A stretch of 64,000 nt of DNA, taken from positions 186,001-250,000 of the forward strand of contig NZ_JAPDGS010000001.1 of the NCBI RefSeq assembly GCF_025950525.1, read 5' to 3'. Shown in pieces: positions 25,603 to 34,654 of the stretch. Origin of the DNA: Stagnihabitans lacustris. GTDB taxonomy: Bacteria; Pseudomonadota; Alphaproteobacteria; Rhodobacterales; Rhodobacteraceae. The stretch's first letter is position 1. Every line of letters begins with the position of its first letter. The notes below the pieces were generated by a model. That model was not told the origin of the DNA. It made no database searches and saw nothing but the letters and a program-made list of their open reading frames with translations. The position numbers and the translations under genes were made by a program.

Positions 25603-26189
25603 CCTGCCGTCCCATGCACGCCCGGTCTTAGCCCCGCCGCGAAAAGCGCCGTGAGGGCGGGCGGGGTCAGGATGGTGACGGGGCCCCTTAGCGGCGCGCG
25701 GGGCGTATAGCCGGCAAAGCTCCAGTCGTGGTGGCCTTGCCAGATCAGCACGGGACCCTGGGGGCCCAGGATCATCGTGCCGTCGGGCAGGGTCTTTGCC
25801 GGCGCCTGCCAGGTCAATTGCACGCGGCGGTGGATGCGTTGGGCGTGCAGGATGCGGTCGATTTCGGGCGCCCGGGCGGGGCCATGGACCTGAGCCCAAA
25901 GCGCCGCAAAGGCCAGGTGATCGGCGCGGCGACATTCGGCGCAGGGGCGGTGGCCCGCGGCATAGGCGGTGGCCTCATCCAGGAAAAACAGCTCGGTATA
26001 GCGGCCCGGCTGCATCAGGGGGCGGCGGCGGTCCTTGAACTCCAGACGGCAGCAGACCCAGTGCTGATGGGCAAAGGGACGGCGGATCGTGTCGCCCTCG
26101 TGCAGGATGCCGCGGTTGCCCATCAGGGTGCCGCGATCGGGCACAGCGTGGAACTGGCCCTGGGGCGAGACGCGATTGCCCCGCGCCAT
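25599..26189 (-). CDS. Conserved hypothetical protein with HRPCAECR motif
   Basis: 196 residues of unknown function. Distinctive segments are GTLMGNRGILH, CCRLEFKDRRRPLMQPGRYT and HRPCAECRRADH, the last resembling a metal-binding Cys pair of Ada-type zinc modules. The start ATG shares one base with the stop of the upstream regulator (TGATG), so it is translated with that regulator. The stop overlaps the convergent gene (CTAA). Confidence 0.65.
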   Translation of the reverse strand: MARGNRVSPQGQFHAVPDRGTLMGNRGILHEGDTIRRPFAHQHWVCCRLEFKDRRRPLMQPGRYTELFFLDEATAYAAGHRPCAECRRADHLAFAALWAQVHGPARAPEIDRILHAQRIHRRVQLTWQAPAKTLPDGTMILGPQGPVLIWQGHHDWSFAGYTPRAPLRGPVTILTPPALTALFAAGLRPGVHGTAG

Positions 26190-27562
26190 CACAGGTCGAA
26201 CCTTGTGGCGCCGCGGCGGCTGACGTCGGGGGGCGCGGTCTGGATCATGGCGGGCTGGGCGCGCTGGTCGCAAGCGGGGCGCGGGCAGATGCGGCAGTTG
26301 ATCCCGATGGGGGTGACGGGGGCGGATTGCGACAGGGCCTCGGCGTAACCCAGCGCGCCCGCGTGTTCGCTGGCGCAGCCCATGGCGACGGCCAGGCGGT
26401 TGTCTTGGGCATGGCGCGCCCAGGTCGGACGATCCACCGTGCGCGAAAAGGTAAAGAACCGGCTGCCGTCGGGCATTTCCACATATTGCGGCACGATGCG
26501 CCCCGGCGTGCGGAACGAGGTGTGGACATCCAGCCGCGGACAGGCGCCGCCATATTCAGCCAAGGGGAACTCGGTCGCGTTGAAGCGCTTGGTCACGTTT
26601 CCCCCCTTGTCGATGCGCAGGAAAAAGAACGGCACGCCCTGGGAACCCTCGCGCTGCAACGTGGTGGCGCGGTGGCAGGCCTGTTCGAAACTGACGCCAA
26701 AGCGGGTGGCCAGGTGGTCGAAGTCGTATTTCGTCGCCCGCGCCTCGGCCAGGAAGGCGGCATAGGGCATCAACACGGCGGCGGCGAAGTAATTCGCCAG
26801 CTCGATCCGCAGGCGGGCTTGGGCCTGCTGGTCGTCGACCTCGGCGGTCAGGCTGTCCAACAGGTCGCGGTGGCCCAGCAAAGCGCACATATGGGCCAGC
26901 TGGAAGGCGCGGTTGGGGTGGTCCAGAGCCTCGGAGAGCAGGATTTCGCGGCGGTCGGCGTCATAGTTGCGCAGGGTGCCGGGCATATCCTCGACCCGGG
27001 CCAGGCGGGTCGTCACGCCATGCACCTCGCGCAAGCGGGATTTCAGCGCGGTATAGACCTCGTCGCGGGGCGGGGCGGTCCAAAAGGCCTCCGCGGCGGT
27101 TTCCAGGCTGGGGAAGTGGTTGCGGTTGCGGCGAAAGATCAGGTGGACGGCGGCTTCGGGCTTGGGCAGGGCGTCGGTATCGGTCAGCGCCGAAAGCCGG
27201 TCCAGCGCCGCGCTTTGCGCCCGATGCAGGCGCAGAAAGGCCGCCACCAGATCGGGCGCATGGACCAGAGCCGCGCGCAGCTGCGGCAAATCCGGGCGGC
27301 GGTCTGTAAACATCGGGTCCTGCAGGGCGGCGCGCAAATCGGCCAGCTGCGCCGCGCTGTCGTCTTTCTCGATGCTGCGCCAATCGACGCCGTAAACCTC
27401 GAACAGGCGCAAAAGCACCCCGACCGAGACCGATCTTTCGTTGTTTTCCAACAGGTTGACATATGAGGTCGAGATACCCAGCGCCTTGGCCATGGCGCCC
27501 TGGGTCTCTTTGCGTTCTTGGCGAAGCCTGCGCAGTTGCGGGCCAAGGAAGGTCTTTTGCAT
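26189..27562 (-). CDS. XRE/ImmA-IrrE short-chain acyl-CoA regulator (PccR/RamB/ScfR type)
   Basis: 457 residues. The order is an N-terminal XRE helix-turn-helix (RQERKETQGAMAKALGISTS), a central IrrE/ImmA-like region (AFQLAHMCALLGHRDLLDS, with a degenerate peptidase motif), and a C-terminal DUF2083 domain ending CRICPRPACDQRA. Relatives RamB and PccR sense acyl-CoA state and control acetate or propionyl-CoA genes. It is divergent from the malyl-CoA/serine-cycle operon with TGTAAAT half-sites between them, so it likely controls that operon. An ATG at 27574 is an alternative start. Confidence 0.9.
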   Translation of the reverse strand: MQKTFLGPQLRRLRQERKETQGAMAKALGISTSYVNLLENNERSVSVGVLLRLFEVYGVDWRSIEKDDSAAQLADLRAALQDPMFTDRRPDLPQLRAALVHAPDLVAAFLRLHRAQSAALDRLSALTDTDALPKPEAAVHLIFRRNRNHFPSLETAAEAFWTAPPRDEVYTALKSRLREVHGVTTRLARVEDMPGTLRNYDADRREILLSEALDHPNRAFQLAHMCALLGHRDLLDSLTAEVDDQQAQARLRIELANYFAAAVLMPYAAFLAEARATKYDFDHLATRFGVSFEQACHRATTLQREGSQGVPFFFLRIDKGGNVTKRFNATEFPLAEYGGACPRLDVHTSFRTPGRIVPQYVEMPDGSRFFTFSRTVDRPTWARHAQDNRLAVAMGCASEHAGALGYAEALSQSAPVTPIGINCRICPRPACDQRAQPAMIQTAPPDVSRRGATRFDL

Positions 27563-27575
27563 ACCGTCGCACACA

Positions 27576-27638
27576 ATTTACATCTGTTATTTACACAATA
27601 TAACGAAACAGGCATCCTGTAAATATTTGCATTTACAG
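27576..27638. promoter_or_regulatory. Four TGTAAAT/ATTTACA half-sites
   Basis: ATTTACA occurs at 27576-27582 and 27589-27595 (13 bp apart). CTGTAAAT and ATTTACAG form a perfect inverted repeat at 27617-27638 around ATTTGC. All lie between the PccR-like gene and sgaA, so this is a likely operator for that regulator. Confidence 0.6.
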
Positions 27639-27703
27639 CGCAACCTTTCGGCATTTGCCTCAAATTTAACCACGGCGCAGTCTGGCTCCAGAGGGAGATC
27701 ACG

Positions 27704-28876
27704 ATGCGCACAGGAACCAACCACCTTTTCATCCCGGGGCCGACCAATGTCCCCGAAACCGTCCGCCGCGCGATGAACGTGGCCCAAGAGGATCAGCGCG
27801 GGCCAGAGTTCGGCGGCTTTGTCATGGGGCTGATCCGCGACCTGAAGCCGGTTTTGGGCACCACGCAACGGGTCATGCTGATCCCGGGTTCGGGCTCGGC
27901 GGCCTGGGAATCGGCGATGGTCAACACGCTGCAGCCCGGGGATCGGGTGCTGATGGCGCGGCACGGGCAGTTTTCGACGCTGTGGGCCAAGATGGCCACG
28001 GATCTGGGGCTGGAGGTCGATGCGGTCGATGTCGCTTGGGGCGCGGGCGTGCCGGCCCGCGAGTTCGCCCGCCGTCTGGGGGCGGATCGGCAGGGCAAGA
28101 TCAAGGCGGTTTTCGTCACGCAGAATGAGACCTCGACCGGGGTAACGTCCTCGGTGGCCGCGGTGCGGCAGGCGCTGGATGAGGCGATGCATGACGCGCT
28201 GTTGTTCGTCGATGGGGTGTCGTCGATCGGGTCGATCCCCTTTGAAATGGATGCCTGGGGCGTCGATCTGGCGGTGACGGGCAGCCAAAAGGGGCTGATG
28301 TGTCCGGCGGGGCTTGGCATCCTGGGGGTGTCGGACAAGGCGCGGGCATCCAAGGGCATGCGGCGCGGCTTTTTCGCCTTCGAGGATTTCGAACTGCAGG
28401 CCGCGCAGGGCTACTTCCCCCATACGCCGCCGACGCCCGTTCTGCATGGCCTGCGCGCCGCCTTGGACCGGCTGCAGGCCGAGACGCTTCCGGCCGTCTA
28501 TGCCCGGCATGAGCGTCTGGCCCAAGGCGTGCGCGCCGCGGTGACGGCCTGGGGGCTGGAGACGGTCTGCGAAAGCCCCGCGCTGGCCAGCAATACCGTG
28601 ACCGCGATCCGCACCCCCGTCGATGCGCGTGAGGTCATCCGGATCGGGTTCCAACGCTATAACGTCTCTTTCGGGTCGGGTCTTGGTCCCTTGGCGGGCA
28701 AGGCTTTCCGGATCGGACACCTGGGCGACCTGAACGAGGGCATGTGCCTGACGGCCCTGGCGCTGGCTGAAATCTGCCTGCGTGAGGCGGGGGTTACGGT
28801 GGCCCTGGGGTCAGGCGTCGCAGCCGCTCAGGCGGTTTATGAACATCAGGCGCCCATGGCGCTTGCGGCGGAATAA
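27704..28876 (+). CDS. sgaA: Serine--glyoxylate aminotransferase
   Basis: 390 residues. It converts serine and glyoxylate to hydroxypyruvate and glycine in the serine cycle. The class V PLP fold is clear: N-terminal FIPGPTNVPETVRRAM, the cofactor Asp in LLFVDGVSSIGS, and the PLP Lys at about 196 in TGSQKGLMCPAGL. GAGGGAG precedes the ATG. It is the first gene of the sgaA-mcl-mtkA-mtkB operon and is divergent from the PccR-like regulator. Confidence 0.93.
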   Translation: MRTGTNHLFIPGPTNVPETVRRAMNVAQEDQRGPEFGGFVMGLIRDLKPVLGTTQRVMLIPGSGSAAWESAMVNTLQPGDRVLMARHGQFSTLWAKMATDLGLEVDAVDVAWGAGVPAREFARRLGADRQGKIKAVFVTQNETSTGVTSSVAAVRQALDEAMHDALLFVDGVSSIGSIPFEMDAWGVDLAVTGSQKGLMCPAGLGILGVSDKARASKGMRRGFFAFEDFELQAAQGYFPHTPPTPVLHGLRAALDRLQAETLPAVYARHERLAQGVRAAVTAWGLETVCESPALASNTVTAIRTPVDAREVIRIGFQRYNVSFGSGLGPLAGKAFRIGHLGDLNEGMCLTALALAEICLREAGVTVALGSGVAAAQAVYEHQAPMALAAE

Positions 28877-28886
28877 GGAGGACATC

Positions 28887-29825
28887 ATGAGCCACAGACT
28901 TTTCCCCCTGCAAAAGCAGCGCCTGCAGCGGTCGGAACTGGCGGTTCCGGCCTCCAATCCCGCGATGATCGACAAGGCGGCCGAGGGCGCGGCGGATTAC
29001 GTCTTTCTGGACCTGGAGGACGCCGTGGCGCCGCCGGAAAAGGAACAGGCGCGCAGGAATGCGATCCAGGCGCTGAACGACATCGACTGGGCGGCCATGG
29101 GCAAGACGGTTTCCGTGCGGATCAACGGCTTGGACACCCATTACATGTATCGCGACGTGGTCGATGTGATGGAACAGGCAGGCGACCGGGTCCATACGCT
29201 GCTGGTCCCCAAGGTCGGCGAGACGGGCGACCTTTACATGGTCGAGGCCATGGTGAACCAGATCGAGATGGCCCGCGGCTTCAAGACCCGCGTGGGGCTT
29301 GAGGCGCTGATCGAGACCGCTTTGGGCATGGCCAATGTCGAAAAGATCGCGCGCTTTGGCGGTCGGCTGGAGGCGATGCATTTCGGGGTGGCGGATTTTG
29401 CGGCCTCGATGCGGGCGCGGACGGTGAACATCGGCGGGCTGAACCCGGTCTATCCGGGCGATCAATGGCACGCGGCGATTGCCCGCATGGTCACGGCCTG
29501 CCGCGCCTTTGGCCTGCGCGCCATCGACGGGCCTTTCGGCGATTTCAGCGACCCCGAGGGGTATAAGGCCGGCGCGCGGCGGGCGGCGGCCTTGGGCTGC
29601 GAGGGGAAATGGGCGATCCATCCCAGCCAAGTCACCCTGGCCAACGAGGTGTTTTCGCCCACCGAGGCCGAAGTGACCAAGGCGCGCCGCATCATTCAGG
29701 AACTGCGCGCCGCCGAGGCGCAGGGCAAGGGCGCGGCCAGCCTTGATGGCAAGATGATCGACGCGGCAAGTGAACGGATGGCCGCCAATGTGCTGGTCGT
29801 CGCCGATGCAATCGCGGGGAGGTAG
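28887..29825 (+). CDS. mcl1: L-malyl-CoA/beta-methylmalyl-CoA lyase
   Basis: 312 residues, near the 318 of Rhodobacter Mcl1. It splits malyl-CoA to acetyl-CoA and glyoxylate (and often methylmalyl-CoA to propionyl-CoA and glyoxylate). Typical segments are SRLFP-like N-terminus [23 protein letters not shown] with the metal-binding acid, [11 protein letters not shown] with the metal Glu, and KWAIHPSQ near the CoA site. AAGGAGG precedes the ATG. The glyoxylate it releases feeds the upstream aminotransferase. Confidence 0.93.
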   Translation: MSHRLFPLQKQRLQRSELAVPASNPAMIDKAAEGAADYVFLDLEDAVAPPEKEQARRNAIQALNDIDWAAMGKTVSVRINGLDTHYMYRDVVDVMEQAGDRVHTLLVPKVGETGDLYMVEAMVNQIEMARGFKTRVGLEALIETALGMANVEKIARFGGRLEAMHFGVADFAASMRARTVNIGGLNPVYPGDQWHAAIARMVTACRAFGLRAIDGPFGDFSDPEGYKAGARRAAALGCEGKWAIHPSQVTLANEVFSPTEAEVTKARRIIQELRAAEAQGKGAASLDGKMIDAASERMAANVLVVADAIAGR

Positions 29826-29827
29826 CG

Positions 29828-31000
29828 ATGGATATCCACGAATATCAGGCAAAAGAGATCCTGTCGCGGTTCGGTGTTCCGGTGCCGCGGGGGGGCCTCG
29901 CCTATAGCCCCGAACAGGCGGCCTACCGCGCGCGGGAGCTGGGCGGCAGCGCCTGGGTCGTCAAGGCGCAGGTCCATGCCGGGGGCAGGGGCGCGGCTGG
30001 CGGGGTCAAGCTCTGCAAGTCGGTGGTCGAGGTTCAGGCCTTTGCCGCCAGCCTGTTCGGGCGGCAGTTGGTGACAAAGCAGACCGATGCCGCGGGCAAG
30101 GGCGTCTATCGCCTCTGGGTCGAGGGCGCCTGCGACATCGCCCGAGAGCTTTACCTTGGCTTCGTCCTAGACCGGAAATCGGAACGCATCATGATCGTGG
30201 CCTCTGCCCGGGGCGGGATCGAGATCGAGGACCTGGCCGAGGAAGACCCCGACAGTCTGCGCCGCATGACGATCGACCCGGCCACCGGCCTACTGGAGTA
30301 TCAGGCGCGCGAACTCGCCTTTGCCTTGGGCCTGACGGGGGGGCAGGTGGCGCAGATGGTCACGATCCTGAAAGCCTGTTTCGCGGCCTATCAGGACCTG
30401 GATGCGACCATGGTCGAGATCAACCCGCTGGTGATCACTGGCGCGGGCGACCTTGTGGCCCTGGATGCCAAGATGTCCTTTGACACCAACGCGCTATACC
30501 GCCGCCCCGAGGTCGCCGAACTGCGCGACCGCAGCCAGGAGGACCCGCGCGAATCCACCGCTGGCGATCATGGTCTGGCCTATGTGGGCCTGACCGGCGA
30601 CATCGGCTGCATCATCAACGGCGCGGGTCTGGCGATGGCCACGATGGACATGATCAAGCTGGCCGGGGGTGAGCCCGCCAACTTCCTGGACATCGGCGGC
30701 GGTGCCAGCCCCGAACGCGTGGTCCGCGCCTTTCGCACCGTGCTTTCCGACCCCGAGGTTCAAGTGATCCTGGTCAACATCTTTGCTGGCATCAACCGCT
30801 GTGACTGGGTGGCCGAAGGCGTGGTCCAGGCCTACCGCGAGGTGGGGATGACCATCCCGGTCGTCGTGCGGCTGGCGGGGACCAATGTGGCCGAGGGGCA
30901 GGCAATCCTGCGCGCCTCGGGCCTGCCGCTGATCACGGCGGATACTCTGGCCGAAGCCGCCGAGCGGGCGGTTGCGGCGCGCATGAAACAGGCGGCCTGA
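29828..31000 (+). CDS. mtkA: Malate--CoA ligase subunit beta
   Basis: 390 residues of the ATP-grasp succinyl-CoA synthetase beta family: N-terminal [33 protein letters not shown], and C-terminal [19 protein letters not shown]. Together with MtkB it makes malyl-CoA from malate, CoA and ATP. Assignment to malate rather than succinate rests on its place directly after mcl1 and sgaA. GGAGGT lies before the ATG, which is 2 bp after the mcl1 stop. Confidence 0.88.
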   Translation: MDIHEYQAKEILSRFGVPVPRGGLAYSPEQAAYRARELGGSAWVVKAQVHAGGRGAAGGVKLCKSVVEVQAFAASLFGRQLVTKQTDAAGKGVYRLWVEGACDIARELYLGFVLDRKSERIMIVASARGGIEIEDLAEEDPDSLRRMTIDPATGLLEYQARELAFALGLTGGQVAQMVTILKACFAAYQDLDATMVEINPLVITGAGDLVALDAKMSFDTNALYRRPEVAELRDRSQEDPRESTAGDHGLAYVGLTGDIGCIINGAGLAMATMDMIKLAGGEPANFLDIGGGASPERVVRAFRTVLSDPEVQVILVNIFAGINRCDWVAEGVVQAYREVGMTIPVVVRLAGTNVAEGQAILRASGLPLITADTLAEAAERAVAARMKQAA

Positions 31001-31010
31001 GGGGGCGGAT

Positions 31011-31907
31011 ATGGCGATCATCATCACGGAAAAGACCAGGATCATCGTGCAGGGCATGTCGGGCCGCATCGGCCAGTTCCATGCCGCCGACATGATCAAG
31101 AACGGCACGAATGTCGTGGGCGGCGTGACGCCGGGCAAGGGGGGCTCGACGCTTCTGGACCGGCCGATCTTCAACACGGTGCGCGAGGCGGTGGAGGCGA
31201 CAGGCGCCGATGCCAGCCTCGTCTTCGTGCCCCCGCCCTTTGCCGCCGACGCGATCATGGAGGCGGCCGATGCCGGCATCCGCACGGCGGTTTGCGTGAC
31301 CGATGGGCTCCCGTCTCAGGACATGATGCGGGTGAAACGCTTCCTGCGGCGATACCCCGAGGCCCGCAAGATGCGGCTGATCGGGCCGAATTGCGCGGGG
31401 GTGATCTCTCCGGGCGTGGGCTTCATGGGGATCATGCCGCCGCATATCTATATGAAGGGCCGCGTGGGGATCGTCGGGCGGTCGGGCACGCTGGGCTATG
31501 AGGCGGCGTCCCAGATGAAGGCGCTGGGGATCGGGGTTTCGACCTCGGTGGGCATCGGGGGGGACCCGGTGAACGGGTCTTCGTTCCGCGATATTCTGGA
31601 GCTGTTTCAGGCCGACCCCGAGACCGATGCCGTGATGATGATCGGCGAGATCGGCGGCCCGCAAGAGGCCGAGGCCGCGGCCTGGGTCGCGCGCCATATG
31701 ACCAAGCCGGTGGTGGCCTATATCGCGGGGCTGTCGGCGCCCAAGGGGCGCAAGATGGGCCATGCCGGGGCGATCATTTCGGCTTTCGGCGAAAGCGCGC
31801 AAGAAAAGGTCGAGATCCTGGAGGCTGCAGGCATCACCGTGGCGCCGAACCCAAGTGCCATGGGCGAGACGATGGCAAAGGTCCTGCTGCGGCGGGCGGC
31901 GGCCTGA
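31011..31907 (+). CDS. mtkB: Malate--CoA ligase subunit alpha
   Basis: 298 residues of the SucD family. The CoA-binding N-terminus reads IIVQGMSGRIGQFHA, IGPNCAGVISPG follows, and the phosphorylated catalytic His lies in MGHAGAIISAFGES. It forms malate thiokinase with MtkA and completes the malyl-CoA module. No phosphoenolpyruvate carboxylase or hydroxypyruvate reductase gene follows here, so the rest of the serine cycle must be elsewhere. Confidence 0.88.
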   Translation: MAIIITEKTRIIVQGMSGRIGQFHAADMIKNGTNVVGGVTPGKGGSTLLDRPIFNTVREAVEATGADASLVFVPPPFAADAIMEAADAGIRTAVCVTDGLPSQDMMRVKRFLRRYPEARKMRLIGPNCAGVISPGVGFMGIMPPHIYMKGRVGIVGRSGTLGYEAASQMKALGIGVSTSVGIGGDPVNGSSFRDILELFQADPETDAVMMIGEIGGPQEAEAAAWVARHMTKPVVAYIAGLSAPKGRKMGHAGAIISAFGESAQEKVEILEAAGITVAPNPSAMGETMAKVLLRRAAA

Positions 31908-31910
31908 GGG

Positions 31911-32010
31911 GGCGGCGGGGTGAACCCCGCCCTACGCAGCCGGGGTAGGGCGGGATTGATCCCGCCGCACTGACCGACGCCGAGAGGTAGGGCGGGGTTC
32001 ACCCCGCCGC
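31911..32010. repeat. Three GTAGGGCGGG-type hairpin repeats
   Basis: Three palindromic units fill the gap between the convergent mtkB and dtd: GCGGGGTGAACCCCGC followed by CCTAC (31911-31937), GTAGGGCGGGATTGATCCCG (from 31946), and GTAGGGCGGGGTTCACCCCG (from 31988). The first is inverted relative to the other two. They look like dispersed REP/BIME-type elements and probably stop transcription from both sides. Confidence 0.8.
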
Positions 32011-32451
32011 TCACAGCGTCGCGGTGTCCATCCAGATCGTGACGGGGCCGTCGTTGTTCAAGGACACATCCATATCCGCGCCGAAAATGCCGTTTGCGAC
32101 CGGGAGCGTTTCGGCCAGCTTGGCGGAGAAGTGGTCATAGAGCCGCTTGCCCTCCTCCGGGGCCGCCGCATAGGAAAACCCGGGCCGGTTGCCGCGCAGA
32201 TCGGCTGCAAGCGTAAACTGGCTGACGACCAGGGCGCTGCCACCGATATCGGTGACGGACTTGTTCATCTTGCCCGCCTCGTCCTTGAATATCCGCAGCT
32301 TGACGATCTTGGCGGCCAGCTTGTCGGCCTCTGCCTCGGTGTCGCCCTGCATGGCGCAGATCAGGATCAGAAGGCCGGGGCCGATCGCGCCGACCTCGGC
32401 GCCATCGACCGTGACCGAAGCCCGGCTGACGCGCTGCAGCAGAGCCCTCAC
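32011..32451 (-). CDS. dtd: D-aminoacyl-tRNA deacylase
   Basis: 146 residues. Dtd hydrolyses D-amino acids from tRNA. The N-terminus [16 protein letters not shown], the active-site segment [20 protein letters not shown] and the C-terminal NDGPVTIW, with its Gly-Pro motif, are characteristic. The start is GTG at 32451, overlapping the kinase stop by 4 nt (GTGA). Its stop lies directly beside the hairpin repeats. Confidence 0.94.
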   Translation of the reverse strand: MRALLQRVSRASVTVDGAEVGAIGPGLLILICAMQGDTEAEADKLAAKIVKLRIFKDEAGKMNKSVTDIGGSALVVSQFTLAADLRGNRPGFSYAAAPEEGKRLYDHFSAKLAETLPVANGIFGADMDVSLNNDGPVTIWMDTATL

Positions 32452-33353
32452 AGCTCGTGCGCCCAGGGCGGGTTGGCGCCGGGGCGCGAGACGGTGACGG
32501 CGGCGGCGCGGGTCCCCAGGGTCAAGGCCGCGTCCAGTTCGGCGTCGGTCAAGGCGGCAACCCGCGCCTTGGTCAGCGCGCCCGCCGCGTGCAGCGCACA
32601 AAGCGCGCCCGCGCCGACCGTATCGGCGACCGTCACTTTGGTCGCCGCGACAAAGCGGTTTTGCGTCGCGGTGATGGCCCGAGCGCCCTCGGCGCCCTCG
32701 GTGATAAAGACCAGCTTCGGCCCCTTGGCCAGAACAGCGCGGGCGAGGTCGGTCACATCGCCTTCGCCCATCAGCCAATGAAGGTCTTCATCCGACAGTT
32801 TGACGATATCGGCCGTGGCGATCATGCCCTCGATCCGGGCGCGGTATTGCGCCTCTTTGCCCGCGATGAAGCCGGGGCGGATATTGGGGTCGATCATGGT
32901 GACGCGGGTGGCGGCCTCACGCGATTGCAGCGCCGCATAGGTGCTGGCGGCCGGGTCGTTGACCAAAGAGATGCCGCCAAAGAACAGGGTCGAGACGCTG
33001 TCGGGCAGGACCGGCAGTTGATCTTGGGTCAGCATCAGACCCGCGGTGTTCTCGTCGTAAAAGGCGTAGGTCGCCTGACCGTTCACCAGTTTCACAAAGG
33101 CCACCGTCGTGGGCCGACCCGAGCGCGCGCAATAGCGCGTGTCGACCTTGGAGGCCTGCAGCGTGTCGGCCAGGATTTCCCCCAGCATGTCGGTGGAAAT
33201 CCCGCTGAAAAACGCCGAGGGCGCGCCAAGCCGGCCCAAAGCGATGGCCGTGTTAAAGACGGCGCCACCGGCATAGGGCGCGAAGGCGGGTTCTCCTTGG
33301 GTGGACATGCGGGGCAACATGTCGATCAGGGCTTCGCCACAGCTGAGAATCAT
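32448..33353 (-). CDS. PfkB-family sugar kinase lacking the catalytic Asp
   Basis: 301 residues of the ribokinase/fructokinase family. The N-terminus [13 protein letters not shown], the sugar-binding [15 protein letters not shown] and [14 protein letters not shown] are normal. The anion-hole/catalytic motif, usually DTVGAGDxF, reads [15 protein letters not shown], so the catalytic Asp is missing. The DNA suggests an in-frame loss of about six codons between two similar GCG-GGC-type repeats. The rest of the frame is intact, so the product may be folded but inactive, or may have another role. It overlaps dtd by 4 nt. Confidence 0.85.
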   Translation of the reverse strand: MILSCGEALIDMLPRMSTQGEPAFAPYAGGAVFNTAIALGRLGAPSAFFSGISTDMLGEILADTLQASKVDTRYCARSGRPTTVAFVKLVNGQATYAFYDENTAGLMLTQDQLPVLPDSVSTLFFGGISLVNDPAASTYAALQSREAATRVTMIDPNIRPGFIAGKEAQYRARIEGMIATADIVKLSDEDLHWLMGEGDVTDLARAVLAKGPKLVFITEGAEGARAITATQNRFVAATKVTVADTVGAGALCALHAAGALTKARVAALTDAELDAALTLGTRAAAVTVSRPGANPPWAHEL

Positions 33354-33410
33354 TCGGAACCTCCCGGGTTTTGGGCAGATTAGCCCTTCACGGCCTGTTA
33401 GCGCAAACAG

Positions 33411-34373
33411 TCAGGCGAAATAGGGATGCAAAGCGCTTCGGATGCGGTCCAGGGGCGTGGCGCCGGTCAGGTCGGGGGCAAAGGCCTCGCCGGTGATCGC
33501 CTCAAAAGCCTGGATATAGACTTCAGAGGTCTGAAGGATCATCTCGGCGGGGATTTCGGGGATCGCGTCCTTGTAGGGGTCGCAGCGCGCGGCGACCCAA
33601 GAGCGGATGACGTCCTTGTCGAAAGACGGCGGCCTTGTGCCCGCCTCGAAGGCCTGCGCATAGCCATCCGCCAGCCAATAGCGGCTGGAGTCCGGCGTGT
33701 GGATCTCATCGGCGATCAGGATATTGCCCGAAAGGTCGGTGCCGAATTCGTATTTCGTATCCACCAGGATCAGCCCGCGTTCCGCCGCCATCTTTTGTCC
33801 GCGCGCGAACAGGGCCAAGGCGGCCTCGGAAACGCGGTCCCACTGCGGCTTGGTCAACAGCCCCTGCGAGAGGATGTCACCCGCCGTCAAGGGCTCGTCA
33901 TGGCCACCGTCAAAGGCCTTGGAGGTCGGCGTGATGATCGCCTGCGGCAGGGCCTGGTTGTCGCGCAGGCCATCGGGCAGGGTATGGCCATACATCTGGC
34001 GGACGCCTTGGCGATACTGGGTCAGCACCGAGGTCGAGGTGGTCCCCGCCAGATAGCCGCGCACCACGACTTCGACCGGCAGGATGGTCAGGCGCTTGCC
34101 GATGACCACGTTGGGGTCGGGATAAGAGATCACATGGTTCGGGATGATATCGCCGGTGCGTTCAAACCAGAACCGGGCGATCTGGGTCAGGACCTGGCCC
34201 TTGAAGGGGATGGCGGCCAGGATGCGGTCAAAGGCGCTGATCCGGTCGGAGGCCACAAGGATGCGCCGCCCATCGGGGTTCATGGCGTCTGCGGGCAGGT
34301 CGTAACAATCGCGGACCTTGCCGAAATAGGGGTGCGGCAGTTCAGGGATACGGGCGTGGTCGAGCGTGCGCAT
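33411..34373 (-). CDS. purC: Phosphoribosylaminoimidazole-succinocarboxamide synthase
   Basis: 320 residues, of the longer PurC/Ade1 type. It joins aspartate to CAIR in purine synthesis using ATP. Diagnostic segments are [41 protein letters not shown] and [14 protein letters not shown]. The ATG at 34373 gives the family N-terminus; an upstream extension runs through hairpin repeats and was rejected. Confidence 0.95.
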   Translation of the reverse strand: MRTLDHARIPELPHPYFGKVRDCYDLPADAMNPDGRRILVASDRISAFDRILAAIPFKGQVLTQIARFWFERTGDIIPNHVISYPDPNVVIGKRLTILPVEVVVRGYLAGTTSTSVLTQYRQGVRQMYGHTLPDGLRDNQALPQAIITPTSKAFDGGHDEPLTAGDILSQGLLTKPQWDRVSEAALALFARGQKMAAERGLILVDTKYEFGTDLSGNILIADEIHTPDSSRYWLADGYAQAFEAGTRPPSFDKDVIRSWVAARCDPYKDAIPEIPAEMILQTSEVYIQAFEAITGEAFAPDLTGATPLDRIRSALHPYFA

Positions 34374-34414
34374 GTTTGCCTCCGGTGTATGGGGCCAAAT
34401 GCAACGGGGCTGGG

Positions 34415-34584
34415 TCCATGTCAACGGAAAGCGGGCAAGGCCCTGCTTCCGTTGACATGGAGGAAGCGGGGGCTCATGCCACTTGTTTTTCGAACCAGTG
34501 GCGAAACACATGGCATACCCCCGCTTCAAGGGGAGCACGCTCCCCTTGAAAATCCCCGTGGATATTTATGAAAAGATGAAATGA
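34415..34584 (+). repeat. Composite of three hairpins ending in a REP-like tail
   Basis: TCCATGTCAACGGAA (34415-34429) and its perfect complement (34447-34461) form the first stem. GAAGCGGGGG (34463-34472) pairs with CCCCCGCTTC (34518-34527), enclosing a shorter ATGCCACT / AGTG-TGGCAT stem. CAAGGGGAGC / GCTCCCCTTG (34527-34548) forms the third, followed by CCCCGTGGATATTT and ATGAAAAGATGAAAT. The last part nearly repeats the xdhA copy at 8.1 kb. No gene is seen from 34374 to 34654. Confidence 0.8.
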
Positions 34585-34585
34585 A

Positions 34586-34620
34586 AGAGGCGCGGGCTTT
34601 TGGCGCCGCGCCCCCCTTTC
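34586..34620 (-). terminator. Probable terminator of the zinc-ribbon/SPFH operon
   Basis: On the minus strand a stem of GGCGCGG with CCGCGCC is followed by a pyrimidine-rich TCTTTCATTTCATC tract, 35 to 70 bp after the last gene. The T run is interrupted. Confidence 0.4.
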
Positions 34621-34654
34621 ATACTTGCCCAAATACTCTCTTGCGCGGGTGCCG

